A stretch of DNA of 64,000 bases from Candidatus Saccharimonadota bacterium (lineage in GTDB: Bacteria; Patescibacteriota; Saccharimonadia; Saccharimonadales; Saccharimonadaceae). Position 1 is the first letter of the stretch; each line of letters opens with the position of its first letter. Positions 25,567 through 32,276 of the stretch are shown in pieces. A program made the position numbers and the translations under genes. Location of the stretch: the NCBI GenBank assembly GCA_017545585.1, contig JAFWMK010000006.1, positions 1-64,000 of the forward strand. Direction: 5' to 3'. The notes under the pieces are model-generated. The model did no database searches. It saw only the letters and a program-made list of their open reading frames with translations, and was not told the DNA's origin.

Positions 25567-25683
25567 TATAATGGTGGTAATAACTAGATATGGGGACAGG
25601 TCCTAGTTGCTATGACACTCTACTAGGAAACCGGCTCGTAAATCTGGTTTTAAGAGTGTTATAAAATTAAAGGAAAGGTAAAA
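25567..25683 (+). promoter_or_regulatory. Promoter and structured leader of the L3 ribosomal operon
   Basis: Extended -10 TGCTATAAT (25567-25572) and a leader of about 105 nt. Stems: P1 TCCTAGT/ACTAGGA (25601-25607, 25622-25628), P2 ACACTCT/AGAGTGT (25615-25621, 25653-25659), P3 AAACCGG/CTGGTTT (25628-25634, 25644-25650). P1 and P2 cross, so the leader forms either a pseudoknot or two alternative folds. AAAGGAAAGGT supplies the ribosome site for L3. Autoregulation by an operon protein is likely by analogy with other ribosomal operons. Confidence 0.7.
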
Positions 25684-26304
25684 ATGCAAGTCATTCTCGG
25701 CACCAAAATTGGTATGACCCAGATTATCGGCGATGATGGCGTGGTTACTCCGGTAACTATCCTTCAAGCCGGTCCGTGCACAGTGACTCAGATAAAAACC
25801 ACCGAAACTGATGGTTATAATGCTGTGCAAGTGGGCTACGGTCAGGGTAAGAATCTGAGCAAGTCGGTTACCGGCCACGTAAAAAAGGCTGGTGAAAATG
25901 TCTGTCCGAAGACATTAAAAGAATTTCGGGTGGATGAAATCCCAGAAGGGATTAAACTCGGTGATACTATCACTGTAGAAAGTTTTAAATTGGGTGACAA
26001 AGTTGCTGTGACCGGTACCTCTAAGGGTAAAGGTTATGCTGGTACAGTGAAACGATGGAACTTTAACGAGTCCCGAAACACCCATGGCTTTAAGGGGAAC
26101 ATCAGGAGAGTCGGTTCAATCGGTTCGATGTATCCACAAAAAGTGTTTAAAGGCAAGAAAATGCCAGGACGTCTCGGCCACGAAACCGTGACGGTCAAGA
26201 ATCTAGTAGTAGCATATGTCGATGCTGCGAACAATTTGATTGGGCTAAAAGGCGCAGTGCCAGGCCCTAGAAAAGGTATTGTAACAGTGGAGGGAGAGGA
26301 GTAA
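25684..26304 (+). CDS. rplC: Large-subunit ribosomal protein uL3
   Basis: L3 nucleates large-subunit assembly and its loop reaches the peptidyl-transferase centre. LGTKIGMTQIIGDDGVVTPVTIL opens the protein; VTGTSKGKGYAGTVKRWNF and GSIGSMYPQKVFKGKKMPGRLG are the signature regions. 206 residues, normal. It is the first gene of the operon; the usual preceding gene rpsJ (S10) is absent and prfB lies upstream instead. Confidence 0.96.
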   Translation: MQVILGTKIGMTQIIGDDGVVTPVTILQAGPCTVTQIKTTETDGYNAVQVGYGQGKNLSKSVTGHVKKAGENVCPKTLKEFRVDEIPEGIKLGDTITVESFKLGDKVAVTGTSKGKGYAGTVKRWNFNESRNTHGFKGNIRRVGSIGSMYPQKVFKGKKMPGRLGHETVTVKNLVVAYVDAANNLIGLKGAVPGPRKGIVTVEGEE

Positions 26305-26305
26305 T

Positions 26306-26902
26306 ATGGCTACACTTGATAAAGATATTTTTGGCCTCAAGGTAGAAAACTTTGAACTCGTGAAACTCGCTTACGATGCATATCTTGCTAATTCTCGTTC
26401 ATCCCATGCTAAAACTTTGAAGCGTGGTGAGGTACGAGGTGGTGGCAAGAAGCCATGGAAGCAAAAAGGTACTGGTAGAGCACGTTTTGGTTCTACTCGT
26501 AACCCGATTTGGCGCCATGGTGGTGTGGCATTTGGTCGCACTGGCGAAGAGAACTTCACTAAGAAGATTTCCAAGCAGGCAAAGAGACAGGCTATCGCTC
26601 AAGCATTATCTATCAAAAATGCAGATAAGGCTGTGATCGTATTGGATGCCCCAGTTAAATTAACTGGCAAGACAAAAGATGCAATAAAGGTACTTAAAGA
26701 TTTGAAGCTCGAGAACAAAAACGTTCTTGCGGTAGCGGCTGAAAAAACTCCAGAAGTTTTGCGCTCTACTAATAATATTTCTAATTTGAAATTGGTTCGT
26801 GCAACCTATCTCAATGTGTTTGATATTATGAATGCTGATGCGATTGTGTTTTCTGAAGCTGGACTTAAAGCTACTGTAGCTTGGTTGAAAGGAGATAAGT
26901 AA
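26306..26902 (+). CDS. rplD: Large-subunit ribosomal protein uL4
   Basis: L4 lines the peptide exit tunnel. The extended loop RGEVRGGGKKPWKQKGTGRARFGSTRNPIWRHGG is fully conserved. 198 residues. In E. coli L4 also represses its operon by acting on the leader, making it a candidate ligand of the L3 leader here. One base separates it from rplC. Confidence 0.95.
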   Translation: MATLDKDIFGLKVENFELVKLAYDAYLANSRSSHAKTLKRGEVRGGGKKPWKQKGTGRARFGSTRNPIWRHGGVAFGRTGEENFTKKISKQAKRQAIAQALSIKNADKAVIVLDAPVKLTGKTKDAIKVLKDLKLENKNVLAVAAEKTPEVLRSTNNISNLKLVRATYLNVFDIMNADAIVFSEAGLKATVAWLKGDK

Positions 26903-27291
26903 TGGCAGATACAAAGAAAAATACTGCAGAGATAAAGTTGAATCTTCTTGAGCCACGCGCTACAGAGAAGACTTACGCAGAGTCTTTTAAGCGAACTTAT
27001 GTTTTTCCAATTAAAAAATCTACAACCAAGCAAGAAATTGCTAAATTGGTAGCTAAAGAATTCAATGTAACGGTTGTGGATGTCCGGACTTTGCTTAGAA
27101 AAGGCAAAAAGACTAAGTATTCTAAAGGTAAGCATGCTTATCCTGGAACTACTTATCGTCAAGATAAGAAATTTGCCTATGTGACTTTGAAAGAAGGTGA
27201 TTCTATCAAAGTATTTGAAGAACAAAATGATAACACCAGCGCAAAGGATGCCAAAAAGGCAGACAAGAATGCAGGTAAGGAGAAGAAGTAA
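26902..27291 (+). CDS. rplW: Large-subunit ribosomal protein uL23
   Basis: L23 sits at the tunnel exit and docks SRP and trigger factor. EPRATEKTYAESFKRTYVFPI and KLVAKEFNVTVVDVRTLLRKGK match the family. 129 residues, about 30 longer than usual because of a charged Lys/Ala/Asp tail. Start and stop overlap neighbours as TAATG. Confidence 0.94.
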   Translation: MADTKKNTAEIKLNLLEPRATEKTYAESFKRTYVFPIKKSTTKQEIAKLVAKEFNVTVVDVRTLLRKGKKTKYSKGKHAYPGTTYRQDKKFAYVTLKEGDSIKVFEEQNDNTSAKDAKKADKNAGKEKK

Positions 27292-28127
27292 TGAGTATTA
27301 AAGCATATCGTCCTGTGACTGCTGCGCAGCGTCAAAAGACCACTGAGGATTACGATCAGATTACGACTCGTAAGCCGCTTAAATCTTTGACTCGCGCTAA
27401 GAAACAACAGGCGGGTAAAAACAACCAGGGTCGCATTACTGTGCGTCACCGTGGTGGTGGTGTAAAAAGACACTATCGTATAATGACTTATAATTTACCT
27501 AAAAACACTACTTTTACCGTAGAAGAGATCGAATATGATCCAAATCGTTCAGCTCGAATTGCTCGGGTGAAAGATGGAAACGGCGCATATTATTATGTAC
27601 TTGCTGATACCCATATGGAAAAAGGTATGAGCTTCAAGACTGGAAATGAGGTTGAAGTGGAAGAATCCAACCGGATGCCACTTGAGAATATTCCAGTAGG
27701 TACATTTGTCTATGCAATCGAGTTGGCACCAGGCAGAGGCGCACAAATGGTGCGCGCTGCTGGCGCTCAAGCTCAGTTGATGGCAAAAGAAGATGGCTAT
27801 GCCACTCTCAAAATGCCATCTGGTGAGGTTCGTAAAGTTTTAGTAGCTTGTGAAGCTTCGATTGGTACAGTTTCGAATTTGCAACATCAGAACGTAAAAA
27901 TCGGTGCTGCAGGTCGCAGACGTCGCAAGGGGATTCGCCCGACTGTAAGAGGCGTAGTAATGAATGCTACGGATCACCCACACGGTGGTGGTGACGGTGG
28001 CCGTCACGGTACTGGTAAAGCACCACGTACTCCATGGGGTCAGTTGACACTTGGCTACAGAACTCGCCACAACAAGAAAACTAATAAAATGATCGTGCGC
28101 AGTCGCCACGAAGGAAAGAGGAAATAA
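27291..28127 (+). CDS. rplB: Large-subunit ribosomal protein uL2
   Basis: L2 stabilises the peptidyl-transferase region and subunit joining. [18 protein letters not shown] at the front and [24 protein letters not shown] near the end, which holds the conserved histidine, are intact. 278 residues. Confidence 0.96.
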   Translation: MSIKAYRPVTAAQRQKTTEDYDQITTRKPLKSLTRAKKQQAGKNNQGRITVRHRGGGVKRHYRIMTYNLPKNTTFTVEEIEYDPNRSARIARVKDGNGAYYYVLADTHMEKGMSFKTGNEVEVEESNRMPLENIPVGTFVYAIELAPGRGAQMVRAAGAQAQLMAKEDGYATLKMPSGEVRKVLVACEASIGTVSNLQHQNVKIGAAGRRRRKGIRPTVRGVVMNATDHPHGGGDGGRHGTGKAPRTPWGQLTLGYRTRHNKKTNKMIVRSRHEGKRK

Positions 28128-28420
28128 TGTCTAGGAGTATGAAGAAAGGTCCATTTGTGGACTTCAAACTAGCCAAAAAAATTGCTGCTCTCTCCAGCGA
28201 AGATCGCACCGTGATAAAGACTTGGGCACGCCAATCTACGATTTCTCCAGAAATGGTAGGTCGGACTATCGCTGTTCACAATGGCAAAGTCCATGTACCG
28301 GTATTTATTTCGGAAAATATGGTTGGTCATAAGCTAGGTGAGTTTGCGCCTACCCGTAAATTTAAACGCCATGGTGGTAAAAAAGCAGCTGAAGCTGCGG
28401 CGGCAAAGGGAGGTAATTAA
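28127..28420 (+). CDS. rpsS: Small-subunit ribosomal protein uS19
   Basis: S19 lies in the 30S head near the A-site finger. [43 protein letters not shown] and [17 protein letters not shown] are canonical. 97 residues with a short Ala/Lys tail. Confidence 0.96.
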   Translation: MSRSMKKGPFVDFKLAKKIAALSSEDRTVIKTWARQSTISPEMVGRTIAVHNGKVHVPVFISENMVGHKLGEFAPTRKFKRHGGKKAAEAAAAKGGN

Positions 28421-28422
28421 TT

Positions 28423-28818
28423 ATGGCTAATACAATTTTTGCACATGCATACGAGAAGGGTATTGATATCCAACCTCGCAAGACCAGTATTGTAGCTTCA
28501 CTTGTTCGTGATCGTTATGTTCAAGATGCAATTGTGATTTTGGAGAATACCCCAAGAAAAGCTGCTACTGCTGTAAAGAAAGCTGTTGAGTCGGCCAATG
28601 CAAATCTTTTGAATAATTCAAAAGTTTCTATTGATCCGAAAAGCATCAGAATTGCCAGAATTTTCGTAACTTCTGGTTCGAGAATGCGTAGATACAAACC
28701 AGCATCACGTGGCCGTGCACTTCCGTTTGAAAAGATTTCAAGTAATATATTCGTCGAGGTCGCCGGCGAAGAAAAAGTAAAAAAGGCTGCTGAGAAGCCA
28801 GAGAAGGAGAAGAAGTAA
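28423..28818 (+). CDS. rplV: Large-subunit ribosomal protein uL22
   Basis: L22 contributes the beta-hairpin of the exit tunnel. The start is PRKTSIVASLVRDRYVQDAI; the hairpin SGSRMRRYKPASRGRALPFEKISSNIFVEV is conserved. 131 residues, with an acidic/lysine tail after about residue 112. Confidence 0.94.
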   Translation: MANTIFAHAYEKGIDIQPRKTSIVASLVRDRYVQDAIVILENTPRKAATAVKKAVESANANLLNNSKVSIDPKSIRIARIFVTSGSRMRRYKPASRGRALPFEKISSNIFVEVAGEEKVKKAAEKPEKEKK

Positions 28819-28819
28819 T

Positions 28820-29446
28820 ATGGGTCAGAAAGTTAATCCCATCTCTTACCGCCTTCAGGTGAGCAAAGATTGGTCATCCAAATGGTTTACTAGAAAGGCT
28901 GATTTTAGACGCTGGCTAGTAGAGGATGATAAGATTCGCAAAACCATCGAAGAACGGTTTAAGAGTCGCCCGACGATTGCACGGGTAAATATTGAGCGTT
29001 CGGCCAATCTTACTACCATCACGATTTTGACTGCTAAAGCAGGCGCGGTGATTGGTAAGCAAGGCGCTGGCATCAACGAACTCAAGAAAGAATTAGAAAA
29101 AATCGTAGAAGGTCCAATTAGGATCAACGTAGAAGAAGTCAAAAAACCAGAGCTCAATGCTAAGCTCGTAGCAGAAAACATTGGTTTTCAGCTTGGTAAG
29201 CGGATGAATTTCCGTCGGGCAGTAAAGATGGCGCTCTCTTCCACGATGAATGCTGGAGCTAAAGGCGTTCGTATCGAAGTGGCTGGCCGTCTTAACGGTG
29301 CGGAAATGAGCCGTCGTGAGAAATTTATTGAAGGCTCGGTGCCTCTACATACATTGAGAGCTGATATCGATTTTTATTGTCACCACGCACCAACTATTGC
29401 TGGTATCGTAGGTGTAAAGGTCTGGATTTATAAGGGGGAGAAATAA
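28820..29446 (+). CDS. rpsC: Small-subunit ribosomal protein uS3
   Basis: S3 forms the mRNA entry site. N-terminal GQKVNPISYRLQVSKDWSSKWF, KH domain with GAVIGKQGAGINELKKEL, and C-terminal GVRIEVAGRLNGAEMSRREKFIEGSVPLHTLRADIDF are intact. 208 residues. Confidence 0.96.
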   Translation: MGQKVNPISYRLQVSKDWSSKWFTRKADFRRWLVEDDKIRKTIEERFKSRPTIARVNIERSANLTTITILTAKAGAVIGKQGAGINELKKELEKIVEGPIRINVEEVKKPELNAKLVAENIGFQLGKRMNFRRAVKMALSSTMNAGAKGVRIEVAGRLNGAEMSRREKFIEGSVPLHTLRADIDFYCHHAPTIAGIVGVKVWIYKGEK

Positions 29447-29448
29447 TT

Positions 29449-29868
29449 ATGGCTATTTTATTACCTAAGAAAACTCTTCACCGTAAGGTTAAGAAAGGCA
29501 AAAACGAAGGCGTTGCTACACGTTGCAATACCGTGGCCTTTGGTGACTTTGGTTTGATGTCACTTGATAATGAGCGGATAACCTCTCGTCAAATCGAGGC
29601 TGCTCGTCAGGCAATTACTCGTTACATTAAGCGTGGTGGTAAGATTTGGATTCGGATTTTCCCACATACACCAGTGACTAAGAAACCTTTGGATGTAAAG
29701 ATGGGTTCTGGTAAAGGTGAACCACAATTCTTTGTAGCCAAAGTAAAGGCTGGTACCGTAATGTTCGAAATTGCTGACGTGACTGAAGAACAGGCTAAGG
29801 AAGCTCTCAGACTTGCTTCGCACAAATTGCCGGTGAAATGTAAAATAATTAAGAAAGAGGAGTTCTAA
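29449..29868 (+). CDS. rplP: Large-subunit ribosomal protein uL16
   Basis: L16 helps position A- and P-site tRNAs. It begins LLPKKTLHRKVKKGKNEGVATR; GGKIWIRIFPHTPVTKKPLDVKMGSGKGEPQFFVAKVKAGTVMFEI is conserved. 139 residues. The next gene starts one base later, so rpmC (L29), normally here, is missing from this position. Confidence 0.95.
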   Translation: MAILLPKKTLHRKVKKGKNEGVATRCNTVAFGDFGLMSLDNERITSRQIEAARQAITRYIKRGGKIWIRIFPHTPVTKKPLDVKMGSGKGEPQFFVAKVKAGTVMFEIADVTEEQAKEALRLASHKLPVKCKIIKKEEF

Positions 29869-29869
29869 T

Positions 29870-30244
29870 ATGGCACATACGTTAATTGGAACTGTGACTT
29901 CCGATTCTAGAGATAAGACTATTACGGTTTCAATCGTGAGTCGGGAAACTCATCCTCTCTACCGTAAACAATATACGAAAACTCGTAAATATACGGCTCA
30001 TGATGAGAAAAATCAAGCTCACAAGGGTGATAGAGTAGAAATCGCTGCTTGTCGTCCAATATCTGCTACTAAGGCTTATACTTTGGTGAAAGTGATTGAA
30101 AAAGCACGTGGCACGGTGGAGCTGAAAGAGGATGTAGTGGAATTAGCACAGGAAAAGAAAGTGGGGGCAGACGAAATTGCACGCGCTAAAAGAGCGGAAG
30201 AAGCTGCTAAGGCAGAAGAAGCCGCCAAAGGGGAGGAAAAATAA
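29870..30244 (+). CDS. rpsQ: Small-subunit ribosomal protein uS17
   Basis: S17 binds 16S rRNA early in assembly. The OB-fold core [45 protein letters not shown] is clear. At 124 residues it has a tail of about 40 Ala/Glu/Lys residues beyond the usual 85. The stop overlaps the rplN start (TAATG). Confidence 0.93.
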   Translation: MAHTLIGTVTSDSRDKTITVSIVSRETHPLYRKQYTKTRKYTAHDEKNQAHKGDRVEIAACRPISATKAYTLVKVIEKARGTVELKEDVVELAQEKKVGADEIARAKRAEEAAKAEEAAKGEEK

Positions 30245-30612
30245 TGATACAACAAGAAACTAGACTAAAAGTAGCCGACAACAGTGGCGCTAAGGAACTT
30301 GGAGTGATTCGGGTGCTTGGTGGTACTCGTGCTCGTTATGCTCATGTAGGTGACATTGTTACTTGTTCGGTCAAGGAAGCTTCTCCTACTGGTGGCGTAA
30401 AGAAAAAAGCTGTAGTAAAGGCAGTGATCGTACGAACTGTGGCTCCGATTCGTCGTCCAGATGGTTCTACGATTCGATTTGACGAAAATGCAGCTGTACT
30501 CGTAAATGAGGATAAGACTCCTCGTGGTACACGTGTCTTTGGTCCAATTCCTCGTGAACTTCGTGACCTTGGATTTTCGAAGATTATTAGCCTTGCGCCG
30601 GAGGTACTATAA
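30244..30612 (+). CDS. rplN: Large-subunit ribosomal protein uL14
   Basis: L14 forms an intersubunit bridge. [26 protein letters not shown] at the start and [32 protein letters not shown] at the end are canonical. 122 residues. Confidence 0.96.
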   Translation: MIQQETRLKVADNSGAKELGVIRVLGGTRARYAHVGDIVTCSVKEASPTGGVKKKAVVKAVIVRTVAPIRRPDGSTIRFDENAAVLVNEDKTPRGTRVFGPIPRELRDLGFSKIISLAPEVL

Positions 30613-30929
30613 TGAAAAGTTTGAAAGTAAATGATGAAGTAGTAGTGATTTCGGGCGCTCTTAAGGGTACGAAGGCTAAAATTGTAAAAATTGATCGTAT
30701 TCACAACGCAGCTTGTCTTGAAGGTGTAAAAACCGTAGAAAAGCATTTGAAGCGGACTCAATTTAATCCTAGGGGTGGCAAGAAGACCATTCAACTTGGG
30801 ATTGATTTATCTAATTTGAAGTTGGTCAAAGCGGCAGAATACGTGAAGTCGGCTGTGAAAAAAGTTGACAAGAAGGCTGAGAAAAAAGCTGAAAAAGAAG
30901 CTAAAAAAGCAAAGAAAGGAGCTAAGTAA
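30612..30929 (+). CDS. rplX: Large-subunit ribosomal protein uL24
   Basis: L24 is an assembly initiator with a KOW motif, here KVNDEVVVISGALKGTKAKIVKID. KTVEKHLKRTQFNPRGGKKTIQLGIDLSNLKLV follows. 105 residues, including a Lys/Ala tail. Confidence 0.93.
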   Translation: MKSLKVNDEVVVISGALKGTKAKIVKIDRIHNAACLEGVKTVEKHLKRTQFNPRGGKKTIQLGIDLSNLKLVKAAEYVKSAVKKVDKKAEKKAEKEAKKAKKGAK

Positions 30930-31531
30930 TGGCGGAAAAGAAAACGGCTGCTACTAAGGCTGAGAAGTCTGTAGCACAACCACGCCTTAAAGCTCTCTAC
31001 AATTCAGAGCTAAAGGCGAAACTACAAAAAGAACTTGGACTTGAGAACATCAATCAAGTGCCAGAGCTCAAAAAGGTGGTAGTATCCTGTGGTGTAGGCA
31101 AAAAGCGTGAGGATAAAAAGTTTACTGAAACAGTAGAACTTACGCTTGCAAAAATCACCGGCCAAGCTGCTACATCTAGACTCGCAAAGAAATCAATTGC
31201 TACTTTCAAAATTCGAAAAGGTATGGGCGCGCCAGTAGGCTATCTCGTGACTCTTCGAAACGACAAGATGTATGAGTTTGTAGATAGATTGATTAATATA
31301 GCTTTGCCACATGTGAGAGATTTTCACGGTGTGTCAAAGACTGCGTTCGACAAGCAAGGTAATTACAACTTGGGTCTTAAAGAGCAGACAGTGTTTCCTG
31401 AAATTACATTTGAGGATGCATCGGCTCTTCATGGGCTTGAGATTACCTTTATTATTAAAAATGGTTCTAAGGAAGGGAGCTATAAATTGCTAGAATCTTT
31501 CGGAATGCCGTTTGAGAAAGGAGAGAAGTAA
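30929..31531 (+). CDS. rplE: Large-subunit ribosomal protein uL5
   Basis: L5 binds 5S rRNA and contacts P-site tRNA. The core [51 protein letters not shown] and [31 protein letters not shown] is intact. 200 residues; the first 20 are an Ala/Lys extension. Confidence 0.95.
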   Translation: MAEKKTAATKAEKSVAQPRLKALYNSELKAKLQKELGLENINQVPELKKVVVSCGVGKKREDKKFTETVELTLAKITGQAATSRLAKKSIATFKIRKGMGAPVGYLVTLRNDKMYEFVDRLINIALPHVRDFHGVSKTAFDKQGNYNLGLKEQTVFPEITFEDASALHGLEITFIIKNGSKEGSYKLLESFGMPFEKGEK

Positions 31532-31800
31532 TGGCTAAGAAATCTGCAGTACTTCGTGACGAAAAACGGCGCAAAATGTATGAAAAATATAAAGCTAAGC
31601 GTGCAGAGCTTAAGGCGGCTGGTGATCTAGAGGGTCTTCAGAAATTGCCTAGGAATGCTTCACCGACGAGACTCAAGAATCGTGATATGCTTGACGGTCG
31701 TCCGCGTGGCTATATGCGTCGATTTGGTTTATCAAGAATTAATTTCCGGGAAAAAGCAAGTAAAGGTGAAATTCCTGGTGTAACAAAGAGTAGTTGGTAG
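31531..31800 (+). CDS. rpsN: Small-subunit ribosomal protein uS14 (zinc-free form)
   Basis: S14 organises the 30S head. [51 protein letters not shown] is the family end. The 89-residue protein has no cysteine pairs, so it is the C-minus form that does not bind zinc, in line with the zinc-free L32 and RpoC in this window. Confidence 0.95.
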   Translation: MAKKSAVLRDEKRRKMYEKYKAKRAELKAAGDLEGLQKLPRNASPTRLKNRDMLDGRPRGYMRRFGLSRINFREKASKGEIPGVTKSSW

Positions 31801-31815
31801 GAGAAAGGAGAAAAT

Positions 31816-32217
31816 ATGTCATTACAATCTACAGATCAAATTGCAGACCTTATCACTCGTATTCGCAATGCAGTGATGGTAGGTAAGACTGAAATTCTCG
31901 TTCCTACTTCTAAGTTGAAGGTAGCTGTAACCGAGATTTTGGTAAAGAATGGGTATCTTGCCTCTTACGACATTATAGAAGGTGCTCCACGTGGGATGCT
32001 CCACGTTGTAATTAATGAGCCGGGCAAGGTCGCTACGCTTAGCGAGATTACTAAAATATCCAAGCCGGGTCGTCGGGTGTATTCGGCGGCGGCAGAGCTT
32101 CCAACAGTGAAGTCTGGTCGTGGGATGATTATCGTTTCTACATCCAAAGGTCTGATGACTGGTAAAGATGCTAAGAAGAATCATCTTGGTGGCGAGATTC
32201 TTGTTAAAGTTTGGTAA
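31816..32217 (+). CDS. rpsH: Small-subunit ribosomal protein uS8
   Basis: S8 binds the 16S central domain. DQIADLITRIRNAVMVGKTEILVPTSKLKVAVTEIL and the end STSKGLMTGKDAKKNHLGGEILVKVW match the family. 133 residues. It ends the operon: a terminator follows and L6, the normal next gene, is at 47756. Confidence 0.95.
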   Translation: MSLQSTDQIADLITRIRNAVMVGKTEILVPTSKLKVAVTEILVKNGYLASYDIIEGAPRGMLHVVINEPGKVATLSEITKISKPGRRVYSAAAELPTVKSGRGMIIVSTSKGLMTGKDAKKNHLGGEILVKVW

Positions 32218-32245
32218 AAAAATAGCCCTGCGGGGCTATTTTTTT
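32214..32245 (+). terminator. Terminator of the L3-S8 operon
   Basis: A run AAAAAAATAGCCC pairs with GGGCTATTTTTTT around TGCG. The stem begins in the stop codon of rpsH and ends in a T7 tract. Confidence 0.92.
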
Positions 32246-32276
32246 ATGCGTAAAAATATGGTATAATATATAGGAT

